This document shows, one piece after another, positions 18,554 through 28,116 of a stretch of DNA of 64,000 bases (position 1 is its first letter; every line of letters begins with the position of its first letter). Source of the DNA: Acinetobacter portensis (GTDB lineage: Bacteria > Pseudomonadota > Gammaproteobacteria > Pseudomonadales > Moraxellaceae); assembly GCF_023158935.1 (NCBI RefSeq), contig NZ_CP096120.1:2504516-2568515 (forward strand), written 5' to 3'. The translations under genes were made by a program, and so were the position numbers. The notes beneath the pieces were generated by a model that searched no databases, was not told the origin of the DNA, and saw only the letters and a program-made list of their open reading frames with translations.

Positions 18554-20383
18554 TTAGATTTCGCGTACTGCACCTTTCGCAGCACTTGTTGTGTGCATTG
18601 CATAGGCTTTTAAAGCTTTTGAAATTTTACGTGGACGTTCTTTTGCAGGCTTCCAACCTTTTGCTTCCTGAACTTCACGACGTTGTGCCAATACATCATC
18701 CGCAACTGCTAAATGAATTGTACGGTTTGGAATATCAATTTCGATACGGTCGCCATCTTCAACTAAAGCAATTGTACCGCCTTCAGCCGCTTCTGGTGAA
18801 ACGTGACCAATTGAAAGACCTGAAGAACCACCCGAGAAACGACCATCTGTTACCAATGCACAATCTTTACCTAAACCTTTCGATTTTAAGTAACTTGTTG
18901 GGTACAACATTTCTTGCATACCCGGACCACCTTGTGGGCCTTCGTAACGGATCAGAACCACATCACCCGCAACAATTTTGCCACCAAGAATTGCCTCTAC
19001 TGCATCATCTTGGCTTTCAAATACGCGTGCTGTACCGTTAAATTTAAGGATAGAGTCATCTACACCCGCAGTTTTTACGATACAGCCATCAAGTGCGATG
19101 TTACCGTAAAGTACTGCTAAACCACCATCTTTAGAGAAGGCATGTTCTGCATTACGAATCACACCATTTTCACGGTCACCATCAAGGCGTGAATAGTAAC
19201 GATCTTGCGAAAATGCTGTTTGAGTTGGCACACCGCCCGGTGCAGATTTAAAGAATTTATATACGTCTTCATCTTCAGTGCGGATAATATCCCACTTGTC
19301 TAAAGCATCTTTTAATGTTGCCTCATGTACGGTTGGAACTGATGTATCTAGTAAGCCTGCACGATCTAACTCACCTAAGATTGACATAATGCCGCCAGCG
19401 CGGTGAATATCTTCCATATGGACATTTTTTACCGCAGGTGCAACTTTACATAGCACTGGCACTTTACGAGATAAACGATCGATATCGTCCATTGTAAAAT
19501 CAACTTCTGCTTCGTGTGCAGCCGCCAACAAGTGAAGTACAGTATTGGTTGAACCGCCCATAGCAATGTCCAAAGTCATTGCATTTTCATACGATGCTTT
19601 AGTGGCTACATTACGTGGCAATACGCTGTAATCATTTTGTTCATAATGACGTTTAGTAATTTCAACGATCAATTGACCAGCTTTTTCAAATAACTTTTTA
19701 CGGTTTGCATGTGTTGCAAGCGTAGAACCATTACCTGGTAAAGATAAACCTAAAGCTTCAGTTAAGCAGTTCATTGAGTTGGCAGTGAACATACCTGAAC
19801 ACGAACCACAAGTTGGACATGCAGAACGTTCATACGCTTTTACTTCTTCATCTGTAAAGTTGTCATCTGCTGCCACAATCATGGCATCAACAAGGTCAAT
19901 TGCTTGTTCATTACCACGGATTTGGACTTTACCCGCTTCCATTGGACCGCCAGATACAAATACCACTGGAATGTTTAAGCGCATAGATGCCATTAACATC
20001 CCAGGTGTAATTTTGTCACAGTTTGAAATACACACCATTGCATCGGCGCAATGTGCATTCACCATGTATTCAACTGAGTCTGCAATTAAGTCACGTGATG
20101 GCAGTGAATACAGCATGCCGTCATGTCCCATTGCAATACCATCATCCACGGCAATGGTATTAAATTCTTTTGCCACACCACCAGATGCCTGAATTTGTTC
20201 AGCAACCAACTGACCTAAATCTTTTAGGTGTACATGACCCGGTACAAATTGAGTAAATGAGTTAACCACGGCAATAATTGGCTTACCGAAATCTTCATCT
20301 TTCATACCTGTTGCACGCCATAAGCCACGTGCGCCGGCCATATTTCTTCCGTGTGTTGATGTTTTTGAACGATAATCTGGCAT
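18554..20383 (-). CDS. ilvD: Dihydroxy-acid dehydratase
   Basis: The protein has 609 residues. The conserved start [19 protein letters not shown] matches the family. Cluster-ligand cysteines lie in [12 protein letters not shown] and [17 protein letters not shown], and the C-terminal block [20 protein letters not shown] is present. The enzyme dehydrates dihydroxy acids to the 2-keto acid precursors of isoleucine and valine, using an Fe-S cluster. The frame opens five codons earlier with TTG (20398), but a GGA Shine-Dalgarno lies 7-8 bases before the ATG at 20383, which was chosen. It is monocistronic between two intrinsic terminators. Confidence 0.97.
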   Translation of the reverse strand: MPDYRSKTSTHGRNMAGARGLWRATGMKDEDFGKPIIAVVNSFTQFVPGHVHLKDLGQLVAEQIQASGGVAKEFNTIAVDDGIAMGHDGMLYSLPSRDLIADSVEYMVNAHCADAMVCISNCDKITPGMLMASMRLNIPVVFVSGGPMEAGKVQIRGNEQAIDLVDAMIVAADDNFTDEEVKAYERSACPTCGSCSGMFTANSMNCLTEALGLSLPGNGSTLATHANRKKLFEKAGQLIVEITKRHYEQNDYSVLPRNVATKASYENAMTLDIAMGGSTNTVLHLLAAAHEAEVDFTMDDIDRLSRKVPVLCKVAPAVKNVHMEDIHRAGGIMSILGELDRAGLLDTSVPTVHEATLKDALDKWDIIRTEDEDVYKFFKSAPGGVPTQTAFSQDRYYSRLDGDRENGVIRNAEHAFSKDGGLAVLYGNIALDGCIVKTAGVDDSILKFNGTARVFESQDDAVEAILGGKIVAGDVVLIRYEGPQGGPGMQEMLYPTSYLKSKGLGKDCALVTDGRFSGGSSGLSIGHVSPEAAEGGTIALVEDGDRIEIDIPNRTIHLAVADDVLAQRREVQEAKGWKPAKERPRKISKALKAYAMHTTSAAKGAVREI

Positions 20384-20644
20384 GGTGTTTTCCAACAATG
20401 TATATGCTTGAATAAGTACTTAGCCTATTCTGGCGAAATATTCCTATTAATATTCAATATATCAGCCAAAGACTGAGTTTTCATACTATAACTTGTGTTT
20501 ACAGTATGATCACTGAAATTTTCATTATCTATATGAAATTTCTTAATCAATCTTCAATTCAATACATGATTCTTTTTCTACTATACCGCTATATCGATAG
20601 AGAAAATATAAAAATTATATGAATAATTTTTCAATTTTGCATAA

Positions 20645-20694
20645 ATAAAAGCTATAAAAAAGAGCTCCTCAGAACTCTTTTTTATAGCTTTTAT
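20645..20694. terminator. Bidirectional terminator, perfect 20-bp stem
   Basis: Arms 20645-20664 and 20675-20694 pair perfectly (core AAGCTATAAAAAAGAG), with a 10-base loop. It lies 2 bp after the stop codon of a truncated minus-strand gene and is probably that gene's original terminator. Confidence 0.8.
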
Positions 20695-20695
20695 A

Positions 20696-20771
20696 TTATC
20701 TTTTATTGAAATATAAACCTGTACATTGTTTACCAATTTCATCCATACAAATTTCTGCTGCTATAGGAGAA
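20696..20771 (-). pseudogene. 3' remnant of a minus-strand gene cut by the IS3-family element
   Basis: The last 24 or so codons of a minus-strand frame run out of the IS end and read SPIAAEICMDEIGKQCTGLYF followed by NKR and a stop at 20696. The frame sits directly before a strong terminator, the normal position for a gene end. No matching 5' part exists on the other side of the IS, where only 60 bp remain before fmt. The rest was therefore probably deleted. The parent gene is not recognised. The two cysteines suggest a secreted or metal- or disulfide-bearing end. Confidence 0.6.
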
Positions 20772-20813
20772 TGATATACGCTGAATTATCAGGAGACTTT
20801 CCCTTGGAAGATT

Positions 20814-21632
20814 CTAGGCAGCCAACTTATAAAAGTCTTCGGCCATTTGATTTGGTGTCTTAAAACCCAAACCCTTTTGAATTCTTCGATGATTATAAAA
20901 TAACTCAATGTATTTTATAATATCTGCTTTGGCTTCTTCTCTGGTTTGATAGTTGTAATGATGCACTAACTCATTTTTCAGTATTCCCCAAAAGCTTTCA
21001 ATCGGTGCATTATCGTAACAGTCTCCGCGCTTGCTCATTGAACCTTGAAAACCATATTGCTCAAGTATATTTCGATATTCATGGCTGCTATATTGACTTC
21101 CTCTGTCTGAATGCACAATCAGTTCTTTGGTTGGTTTTTGATTGTGAATAGCCATATTTAGCGCATTACAAACAAGCTGTGTTGTCATGCGCTCATTTAA
21201 GCTATAGCCAACCACTTGCTTCGTGTAAAGGTCTTTTACCGCTGCTAAATACAGCCATCCTTCAACAGTCCATATGTACGTAATATCACTTGACCATGCT
21301 TGATTTGGTCTAGTCATTGAGAATTGTTGCTCCAGCAGGTTTTCATAGATCGCTCGATTATGGTCACTATTCGTAGTCCTTTTAAAACGCTTGTGTCGCT
21401 TACAATACAGGTGGTTCAGCGCTTTTATCTGACGTACAGCGTACATACTCATTTTTATACCCTGAGCTTGTAAGTATTTGGTTAATCGAATATAACCATA
21501 GCTCTGCCTTGTCTCCTCATGGGCTATTTTCACCAATATCGTCTGTTGATTTCGTTGAATCGTTCTTTTGCTCACGCCTCTCTTGAGCCAATCATAAAAA
21601 CATGAAACTGAAACATGAAGTAATCGAGCCAT
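20814..21632 (-). CDS. IS3-family transposase OrfB (catalytic)
   Basis: The 272 residues from the internal ATG hold an HTH_21-like N-terminal part (TRQSYGYIRLTKYLQAQGI) and the rve integrase core. The core shows W-SDITYI (first D), VHSDRGSQYSSHEYRNIL (second D) and NAPIESFWGILKNELVHH (E). The frame is open upstream through KSVRYAYIKQKRYSFPITL to the end of orfA. The active product is therefore expected to be an OrfAB fusion made by -1 frameshifting. It appears intact. Confidence 0.93.
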   Translation of the reverse strand: MARLLHVSVSCFYDWLKRGVSKRTIQRNQQTILVKIAHEETRQSYGYIRLTKYLQAQGIKMSMYAVRQIKALNHLYCKRHKRFKRTTNSDHNRAIYENLLEQQFSMTRPNQAWSSDITYIWTVEGWLYLAAVKDLYTKQVVGYSLNERMTTQLVCNALNMAIHNQKPTKELIVHSDRGSQYSSHEYRNILEQYGFQGSMSKRGDCYDNAPIESFWGILKNELVHHYNYQTREEAKADIIKYIELFYNHRRIQKGLGFKTPNQMAEDFYKLAA

Positions 21633-21679
21633 TAAGGTAATTGGAAAAGAATATCTTTTTTGTTTAATATAGGCGTACC

Positions 21680-21979
21680 TTACTGACTTTCTTTGGCAAA
21701 GTACGCTGCTGCCTTTTTTAAAAATTCACGTTCCATTTCAGCTATTTTGAGCTGTTGTTTGAGTTTTTTATTTTCTTCGAGTAGAGCGTTTAGATCAGGT
21801 GAATACTGTTTTGTACCTGCTAAAGTTCCAGCCTTTGCTTTGGTATTCCAATTTGAAAGAGTTTGCATTGAAATGCTAAGTTGTCTAGCTGTTTCCGAGA
21901 CATTGCCTTGATTGGCTTCAATTAATTTGATGGCTTCAGCTTTAAATTCTGTGGTGTAAGTCTTGTGTTTCTTGCTCAT
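21680..21979 (-). CDS. IS3-family OrfA (DNA-binding)
   Basis: This 99-residue protein has the HTH_Tnp_1 pattern: YTTEFKAEAIKLIEANQGNVSETARQLSISMQTLSNW, then a leucine-zipper-like helix LNALLEENKKLKQQLKIAEMEREFLKKAAAYFA. A TTAAAAAAG slippery stretch in the FLKK codons lies before the stop and would allow the -1 shift into orfB. Start and stop lie inside the element. The best similarity by eye is to the IS51-like or IS150-like branches; I cannot place it more exactly. Confidence 0.92.
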   Translation of the reverse strand: MSKKHKTYTTEFKAEAIKLIEANQGNVSETARQLSISMQTLSNWNTKAKAGTLAGTKQYSPDLNALLEENKKLKQQLKIAEMEREFLKKAAAYFAKESQ

Positions 21980-22105
21980 GGTAAACTCCTGATGAGTGTG
22001 TTTAGTTTACCAAGTTAAAACCTCCTGTTTTTTCAGCACACATCATTTTCTTTTTAGTAAATAAAATCGCATATAATAAATGCAATTTTTCATTGGACTT
22101 GGTGT

Positions 22106-23065
22106 GTGAAAATCATCTTTGCAGGAACTCCTGAGTTTGCAGCATCTGCTTTGGCTGCTTTAATAAATACAAATCACGAAATTGTTGCGGTATATACTCA
22201 ACCAGATCGTAAAGCTGGTCGTGGACAAAAACTCACAGCATCTGCTGTTAAACAACTTGCTTTAGAGCACAACATTCCCGTTTATCAACCTTTACATTTT
22301 AAGTCTTCGACTGAAGAAGGTTTAGCAGCACAAGCAGAGCTCAAAGCATTAAATGCTGACGTAATGGTCGTTGCCGCTTATGGTCTAATTTTGCCGCAAG
22401 TAGTTTTAGACACTCCTAAATACGGTTGTTTGAATATTCATGGTTCATTGTTACCCCGTTGGCGTGGTGCAGCGCCTATTCAGCGTGCTATTGCAACAGG
22501 TGATTCTGAAACTGGCGTAACCATTATGAAAATGGCAGCGGGTTTAGATACTGGCGATATGATGTTCAAAACAGTCTGTCCAATAGAAGCAACTGACACA
22601 TCAGCAAGTTTGCATGACAAATTAGCAGAACAAGGTGCACAGGCAATTGTTGACGTATTAGAAACAGAAGAAAAATTACAACACTATTTAGATATTCGTG
22701 AAGTTCAAGATGAAGCTTTAACTGTTTATGCACATAAGCTTTCAAAAGCTGAAGCTGAAATAAATTGGGATGTTAATGCAAAGCAAATTGATTTAAATAT
22801 TCGTGCTTTTAATCCGTGGCCTGTTGCCTTTATTGCTTTAGATGAAAAAAATAACTTGCGTGTTTGGAATTCACAAATCTCAACTCTAAGTGCAAACAAT
22901 GCTAAAATAGGTGAAATTCTTGCCATAGATAAACACGGTGTACATGTTGCATGTGCAAATAATACCGTGATTACCCTTACATCTCTCCAATGGCCGGGGG
23001 GTAAACCTCTGAATGCCGTGCAAATTATGCAAACCCAAAAATTGAATCTTGGACAAATTTTATAA
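22106..23065 (+). CDS. fmt: Methionyl-tRNA formyltransferase
   Basis: The protein has 319 residues. The N-terminal formyltransferase domain (KIIFAGTPEFAASALAAL) contains the formyl-donor and catalytic block NIHGSLLPRWRGAAPIQRA and AGLDTGDMM. The C-terminal domain begins near residue 205. The enzyme formylates Met-tRNAfMet for initiation. The start is a GTG at 22106; no ATG is available before the conserved sequence. A TATAAT at 22072-22077 may be its -10, which puts the -35 almost at the IS3 junction. The stop codon overlaps the rsmB ATG by one base, so translation is coupled. Confidence 0.97.
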   Translation: MKIIFAGTPEFAASALAALINTNHEIVAVYTQPDRKAGRGQKLTASAVKQLALEHNIPVYQPLHFKSSTEEGLAAQAELKALNADVMVVAAYGLILPQVVLDTPKYGCLNIHGSLLPRWRGAAPIQRAIATGDSETGVTIMKMAAGLDTGDMMFKTVCPIEATDTSASLHDKLAEQGAQAIVDVLETEEKLQHYLDIREVQDEALTVYAHKLSKAEAEINWDVNAKQIDLNIRAFNPWPVAFIALDEKNNLRVWNSQISTLSANNAKIGEILAIDKHGVHVACANNTVITLTSLQWPGGKPLNAVQIMQTQKLNLGQIL

Positions 23066-24369
23066 TGAAGCAATCTTCCCACGCCTCGGGTAAAAACCTC
23101 AACTTACGTGCTCAGGTTGTGAAAACGTTATTGGCTGTCCAAAATGGTCAGTCATTACAATCTGTATTGGCTCAACACATGAATATTGTGTCGGATAAAG
23201 ACCGTGCGCTTTATCATGAGCTAGTACTTGGTTGTTTACGTCAATGGCATTCGCTTAAACAGTTAACCCTACCTTTACTTTCTAAGCCTTTAGAAAATCA
23301 AGTTGTTGAAACTTGTCTTTATCTTGGTTTATATCAATTATTGTGTACTAGAGTTGCAGCACATGCGGCAATTTCAGAAACTGTAGAAGCTGCTAAACAA
23401 CTTGGTATGGAAAGTTTAAGTGGCGTGGTGAATGCGATTTTACGTCGTGCTACACGTGAAACTGAAGAATTTTACGACGTACTTGAACAAGCACCTGGTT
23501 TACCAAGTTGGTTATCTAAGCGCTTGAAAAAAGACTGGCCAGAACAACTTGCTGAAATTAGTTATGAACTCAAGCAAGTTGCTCCTCTTACTTTACGTGT
23601 AAATACACGCCAAGTGGGTCGCGATGAATATCTTGATATTTTAGAAGATGAAGGTATTGATGCACATCGTTGTGAAATTTCAGAAGTTGGTATTGTGATG
23701 GACGAAAGTTTACACATTCCAAGCTTGCCTGGTTTCGAAGCGGGCGGTTTTTCTGTTCAAGATGAACATGCTCAACTTTGCGCAACTTTATTACCTAATT
23801 TAGATGGTAAGTTTGTGATTGATGCATGTTCTGCGCCTGGCGGTAAAACAGCGCATATTTTAGAAACATTCCAACCTAAAAAATTAATTGCACTCGATCA
23901 AGATGAAAAGCGCTTAAAACGTGTTTCTGAAAACTTAGAGCGTTTAATTTTAGATGGTAAGCATGTTGAAATTATTACTGCCAATGCAGTAACTTGGACT
24001 GCACCTGAACAAGCGGACTGTATTGTTTTAGATGCGCCATGTTCTGCTGTTGGTGTAATGCGTCGTCATCCTGATATTCGTTTACTTCGTCAATCTACAG
24101 ATATTGCTAAAACTGTAGAATTGCAAAAGCAAATTCTTGAAAATATGTGGCAACAACTGAAAGCTGGTGGAACATTGCTTTACATTACCTGCTCAATTTT
24201 AAAAGCAGAAAATGAACAGCAGATGATTGAATTTTTCAAAAATCATTCTGATGCTCAAGAAGTTAAAATTGATGCAGATTGGGGTATTGAACAAATTCAT
24301 GGTCGCCAACTTTTACCACAAGTTGGTCGTGGCGATGGTTTCTACTACTGCCGTATTCAAAAAGTTTAA
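23065..24369 (+). CDS. rsmB: 16S rRNA (cytosine-967-C5)-methyltransferase
   Basis: The protein has 434 residues. The N-terminal NusB-like RNA-binding domain covers about residues 10-140. The Rossmann methyltransferase domain has the SAM motif CSAPGGKTAHIL, the DAPCSAVGVMRRHPDIR motif IV cysteine and the TCSIL motif VI catalytic cysteine. It methylates C967 of 16S rRNA. It is coupled to fmt, as in many proteobacteria, and is followed by an intrinsic terminator. Confidence 0.96.
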   Translation: MKQSSHASGKNLNLRAQVVKTLLAVQNGQSLQSVLAQHMNIVSDKDRALYHELVLGCLRQWHSLKQLTLPLLSKPLENQVVETCLYLGLYQLLCTRVAAHAAISETVEAAKQLGMESLSGVVNAILRRATRETEEFYDVLEQAPGLPSWLSKRLKKDWPEQLAEISYELKQVAPLTLRVNTRQVGRDEYLDILEDEGIDAHRCEISEVGIVMDESLHIPSLPGFEAGGFSVQDEHAQLCATLLPNLDGKFVIDACSAPGGKTAHILETFQPKKLIALDQDEKRLKRVSENLERLILDGKHVEIITANAVTWTAPEQADCIVLDAPCSAVGVMRRHPDIRLLRQSTDIAKTVELQKQILENMWQQLKAGGTLLYITCSILKAENEQQMIEFFKNHSDAQEVKIDADWGIEQIHGRQLLPQVGRGDGFYYCRIQKV

Positions 24370-24395
24370 TTTCAGATTTATTTAAATTAAGCCAT

Positions 24396-24426
24396 AAAAA
24401 AAGGAACCTTTGCGGTTCCTTTTTTT
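24396..24426. terminator. Convergent terminator between rsmB and metS
   Basis: The stem AAAAAAAGGAACC / GGTTCCTTTTTT with a 5-base loop lies between the two convergent genes and serves both strands. Confidence 0.87.
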
Positions 24427-24430
24427 ATGT

Positions 24431-24538
24431 TTATTCGTCTTCGTCAGGATGTTTAATTAAGTGAACTGTTGCCAAAATTAAACCACCCCAAAGTAAAACC
24501 GTTGAAATAATCAACATAATTGTTGCCGATGTATTCAT
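24431..24538 (-). CDS. metS: Methionine/alanine importer small subunit (MetS-like)
   Basis: This 35-residue protein, MNTSATIMLIISTVLLWGG..., is one hydrophobic helix followed by the acidic tail HPDEDE. Size, single membrane helix and acidic end match the MetS small subunit of MetPS-type importers. Its ATG begins 1 bp after the stop of the large transporter gene. The GAGGAGA Shine-Dalgarno lies within that gene's last codons, so translation is coupled. It is inferred to be an accessory subunit needed for activity of the NSS transporter. Confidence 0.82.
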   Translation of the reverse strand: MNTSATIMLIISTVLLWGGLILATVHLIKHPDEDE

Positions 24539-24539
24539 C

Positions 24540-26024
24540 TTAGTTCTCCTCAGAATCTTTATCTTTTAAGCAACTAAATGCAATTGCACCAATAATAAAT
24601 ACAGCAAGAACAGCGCCTGCAATTGGCCATAGCACTTCAGGTGCGTATCCACCGTAACCTTCAGTTACTACAGCTTTAAGTGTTAAACCTAAAGCAACTA
24701 ATAATGACAGTGGTGTAACTACTGTTAATAAGAAATCCCAACCTTTACCCAATTTAATACTTGAGTATTGGTTAATATGATCTTTTAACTGAGCCAATAA
24801 AGGACGACGGAACCAAGTTACCAATACAATAGAAAGTAAGCCACCCAATACAATACCAATGTTATTGGCAAAGTAATCGATAATATCTACAAAGGTGATT
24901 GCACTTTTTGTCGAGAAAATTAAAGTAGAAACAATAGCAGAACCACCAGCAACAATGGTTACGGCTTTCTTACGTGACCAACCCAATTTATCTTGGAAAG
25001 ATGCAATTGGCACTTCTAAAATACTTACCATAGAGGTGATACCTGCTACAGCAAGAGATGAGAAGAATAAGAAACCAAATAAATCACCACCCGCACCTAA
25101 ACTTGAAATAATTTTAGGGAATGCAATGAAGGCTAAGCCAATACCACCAGATACCACTTCATTTACAGGTACGCCTGCGCTAAATGCCATAAAACCTAGT
25201 GCAGCAAAAATACCAATACCTGCCAAAATTTCAAATGATGAGTTTGCTAATGCGACCACAACACCTGAACCGGTTAAGTTGGTTTTTACTTTTAAGTAAG
25301 ATGCATAGGTCAACATGATCCCGAAGCCAATAGATAACGAGAAGAAGATATGACCAAAAGCAGCTAACCATACTTTATAGTTCGCCATTGCTTCCCAGTT
25401 TGGTGTAAAGAATGCATTTAAGCCCTCTACAGCACCTGGTAAACGCACAGCTTGAATCACTAAAATAGTAAATAAAATAACAAGTAATGGAATAAAAATC
25501 TTATTTGAAAGTTCTACACCTTTTTTCACACCACCATACAGAATGAACATGGTAATTGCCCAAACAATCACTAATCCAAAGAATAGTATTGGAACAAAAC
25601 CAAATTCCAAACCTGTACCATTTTGTAAATAGGTATTAAAGAAGAAGCCTTGTGTATCTTCGCCCCATTTTTGACCAATGGAATAGAAGATATAACTACC
25701 AGCCCAAGATAGTACGCTTGCATAGTAAATACCAATGATTAGCGTAACCATTACTTGCCACCAACCTAAAGCTTCACTGTTCATAAGCTTTTTATAGGCT
25801 GTTGGTGGTGCTTTTCGGAACTTATGCCCTACAGCATAATCCAAGAATAATAATGGTAGCCCTGCTGCAAAAATAGCAACTAAGTATGGAATTAAAAATG
25901 CACCTCCACCATTTTCATAGGCAACATATGGAAAGCGCCAAATATTACCAAGGCCAACGGCAGATCCAATTGCGGCAATAATGAAGCCTGATCGTGCAGA
26001 CCAATTTTCACGAGAATTTGTCAT
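24540..26024 (-). CDS. metP: Sodium-dependent amino-acid transporter, NSS family (MetP-like)
   Basis: The protein has 494 residues with about 12 membrane helices. The NSS N-terminal signature WSARSGFIIAAIGSAVGLGNIWRFPYVAYENGGGAFL has the GLGNIWRFP sodium and substrate site. SNF-type blocks follow (GFGIMLTYASYL, FFSSLAVAGITSMVSILEVPIA). It imports an amino acid with sodium. The tandem MetS-like subunit suggests methionine or alanine as substrate, by analogy with the Corynebacterium MetPS system. The promoter should lie in the 466-bp AT-rich gap upstream. Confidence 0.9.
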   Translation of the reverse strand: MTNSRENWSARSGFIIAAIGSAVGLGNIWRFPYVAYENGGGAFLIPYLVAIFAAGLPLLFLDYAVGHKFRKAPPTAYKKLMNSEALGWWQVMVTLIIGIYYASVLSWAGSYIFYSIGQKWGEDTQGFFFNTYLQNGTGLEFGFVPILFFGLVIVWAITMFILYGGVKKGVELSNKIFIPLLVILFTILVIQAVRLPGAVEGLNAFFTPNWEAMANYKVWLAAFGHIFFSLSIGFGIMLTYASYLKVKTNLTGSGVVVALANSSFEILAGIGIFAALGFMAFSAGVPVNEVVSGGIGLAFIAFPKIISSLGAGGDLFGFLFFSSLAVAGITSMVSILEVPIASFQDKLGWSRKKAVTIVAGGSAIVSTLIFSTKSAITFVDIIDYFANNIGIVLGGLLSIVLVTWFRRPLLAQLKDHINQYSSIKLGKGWDFLLTVVTPLSLLVALGLTLKAVVTEGYGGYAPEVLWPIAGAVLAVFIIGAIAFSCLKDKDSEEN

Positions 26025-26490
26025 AAAACACCTAAATTTTGGGTACTCAATTGCTGCTTGTTATTAGGATGTATACGCAAGCAAGAAAGCGACCACTTAA
26101 AATATTTTTTGTCCGATTTAGTTTTATGCCTTTTGAGCATGCTGTTCTAAATATCAAACAGAACACCGTCAAAAATGCCTTGGTTAAAGTCCATTTTTAA
26201 ATACGTGTCTTATATGAAAACAACAATAACGAGTTTTTACTTCTTTTTGTGTATTTTTTGCAAATTTTTTAGTTTTTATAATCTATATATTAATAAAGGA
26301 TTAAAAATTAATCATATTTTGCAAAATAACTTAAAAATTATAATGTAATTTAAGTATCAACAATAGTATTCGCTATGCAAATGAGAAACAGAGAATAGAA
26401 ATAGATTTTCATTTACTTGAATTGTCATTTATTCTTATGATCTGCAACCATATATTTATAGTTGCAGGTTTAAATTACACAAATGAAATA
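26025..26490. other. AT-rich intergenic region with no clear gene
   Basis: These 466 bp hold the promoter side of the NSS transporter and the 3' side of the aldehyde dehydrogenase gene. The only structure seen is CTGCAAC (26442-26448) paired with GTTGCAG (26461-26467), 24 bp beyond the dehydrogenase stop. It lacks a T-run and is at best a weak terminator. No other signal was found. Confidence 0.5.
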
Positions 26491-27936
26491 TTAAAGCTTA
26501 ATTGCTAAAACGCGTTCTTCTTGCATATCACGAATTGCTGACTGAATACCTTCACGCCCTAGTCCTGAGTCTTTGACACCACCATAAGGCATGTTATCTA
26601 CCCGAAAAGATGGAATATCATTAATAATCACACCACCAACATGTAAGTTATTCCATGCATACATCATCTTATTTAAGTTTTGAGTATATACACCTGCTTG
26701 TAAACCAAATCGACTTGAATTGATTTTATCTATGCCCTGCTCAAAGGATTTATATTTCTCAATCACGGCAACAGGTCCAAAGACTTCATCTTTATATACT
26801 TCAAGTGATTCATCTACATTTTCAAGCAAAGTTGGTTCAAACATCACGCCTTGAACATCTCCACCTGAAAGCACTTTCGCTCCTTTTTTAATTGCTTTAT
26901 CGACCCATTTTTTTAGTCGAATGGCTTCAGCATCCTTAATCATTGGACCCACCAATGTTGTGTCTAAAGATGGATCTGCGGCTTTAATTTTTTTCAGTTT
27001 TGAAATTAACTTTTTCTTCACATCTACATAAATATCCGCATGTACTAAAATGCGCTGTACGCTAATACACACCTGCCCTGCATGGTTATATGCTCCACCA
27101 ATCAACCGATCAATAAATGCATCTGTAATTTCTGTGTCAGGTTCAACCAATACTGCGGCATTTCCACCCAATTCTAAGGTGACTTTTTTACGACCTGCAC
27201 GGGCTTTCATATCCCAGCCCACAACATCTGAGCCTGTAAAACTCAAAAGCTTAAAGCGGTCATCTGTAACTAAGATATCTGCATGTTCTCTTGGGCAAGG
27301 TAAGACTGAAAATGCACCTTTAGGTAAGTCTGTTTCGGCTAAAACTTCAGCAATTTTAATTGCTGAAATTGGCGTTAAACTTGCAGGTTTTAATACAAAT
27401 GGACAACCTGCTGCAATGGCTGGCGCAATTTTATGAGCCGTTAAATTAAGTGGAAAATTAAATGGGCTAATTAAAGAAACAACACCAATCGGAACTTGTT
27501 TTACGAAACCTTGATAACCTGATGATGATGCTGTGACCGCCAAAGGAATGAGCTTACCTTCATCTAGTTGTGTCACCGCATCTGCTGCAATTTGAAAGGT
27601 ATTTATTAAACGTTCAACTTCTGCGGCTGCGGCTTTTCGAGGTTTTCCACCTTCTGCAATTAAAATTTCAATTAGTTCATCACGCATTTCATTAAAACGT
27701 TTTACGCAATGTAATAGTATTTTTTGTTTTTGAAATGGTTCTAATTTTGCCATTTCCTTTTCTGCTTTAACCGCAGATTGAATCGCTTTTTGTAATGTTT
27801 TCTCATCTGCTAATGCCACACGTGCAAATGTAGTTTGCTTGTATTTATCTTGCACATCTAACCATTTTTCGGTTTTGTAAGCCTTACCTGCAACATAAAG
27901 TGGATAGTCTTTAATGTGTTGATTGCTTTCGGTCAT
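26491..27936 (-). CDS. NAD(P)-dependent aldehyde dehydrogenase
   Basis: The protein has 481 residues in the ALDH superfamily. It shows the cofactor-binding PFNFPLNLTAHKIAPAIAAGCP region, the FTGSDVVGWDMK loop, the general-base glutamate in VTLELGGNAAVLVEP and the catalytic cysteine in NHAGQVCISVQRI. The C-terminal DNMPYGGVKDSGLGREG block is normal. The sequence resembles lactaldehyde, glyceraldehyde-3-phosphate or phosphonoacetaldehyde type dehydrogenases more than betaine aldehyde types, but the substrate is not predictable. It is monocistronic. The GacA-box-like palindrome at 28043-28060 lies 107 bp upstream of its start, but is better placed to serve the divergent small RNA. Confidence 0.9.
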   Translation of the reverse strand: MTESNQHIKDYPLYVAGKAYKTEKWLDVQDKYKQTTFARVALADEKTLQKAIQSAVKAEKEMAKLEPFQKQKILLHCVKRFNEMRDELIEILIAEGGKPRKAAAAEVERLINTFQIAADAVTQLDEGKLIPLAVTASSSGYQGFVKQVPIGVVSLISPFNFPLNLTAHKIAPAIAAGCPFVLKPASLTPISAIKIAEVLAETDLPKGAFSVLPCPREHADILVTDDRFKLLSFTGSDVVGWDMKARAGRKKVTLELGGNAAVLVEPDTEITDAFIDRLIGGAYNHAGQVCISVQRILVHADIYVDVKKKLISKLKKIKAADPSLDTTLVGPMIKDAEAIRLKKWVDKAIKKGAKVLSGGDVQGVMFEPTLLENVDESLEVYKDEVFGPVAVIEKYKSFEQGIDKINSSRFGLQAGVYTQNLNKMMYAWNNLHVGGVIINDIPSFRVDNMPYGGVKDSGLGREGIQSAIRDMQEERVLAIKL

Positions 27937-28042
27937 TACAGCATCCTCATTCTATAAAGCGTTTATATTTACTTGCCTTATATAATGCGCTTAGTTGGCT
28001 CAAGCTTCACTGTTTTTAAGTAACAATTTGATGTTTCCACTA

Positions 28043-28060
28043 TGTACGCTATTTCGTACA
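28043..28060 (+). promoter_or_regulatory. GacA-box-like upstream activating palindrome
   Basis: TGTACG-N6-CGTACA is a perfect inverted repeat with the layout of the GacA site (TGTAAG-N6-CTTACA), differing by one symmetrical base in each arm. Its centre is about 65 bp upstream of the predicted start of the Csr/Rsm-type RNA, the usual distance for Gac-controlled small RNAs. It could alternatively be an operator for the divergent aldehyde dehydrogenase gene. Confidence 0.6.
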
Positions 28061-28116
28061 TTTAATGAGGAGAATGCCGAATATGCATCATTTTTTATTT
28101 ATTTTATATTAGGTTC

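Larger units (their letters stand above)
20772..22045 (-). mobile_element. IS3-family insertion sequence (orfA/orfB)
   Basis: Imperfect inverted repeats mark the ends: TGATATACGCTGAATTATCA at 20772 against the complement of the right end, which reads TGATGTGTGCTGAAAAAACA, with CAGGAG and CTTGG further in. The exact ends are uncertain by a few bases. No target duplication can be found. Two overlapping-frame genes, orfA and orfB, with an A6G slippery site identify the family. The left end truncates a gene and the right end lies 60 bp upstream of fmt. Confidence 0.85.

Noticed and set aside
28075..28116. Short ORF MPNMHHFLFILY after a GAGGAGA sequence
   Set aside because: It lies upstream of the predicted small-RNA start and overlaps the -10; twelve codons without a following gene are not convincing.
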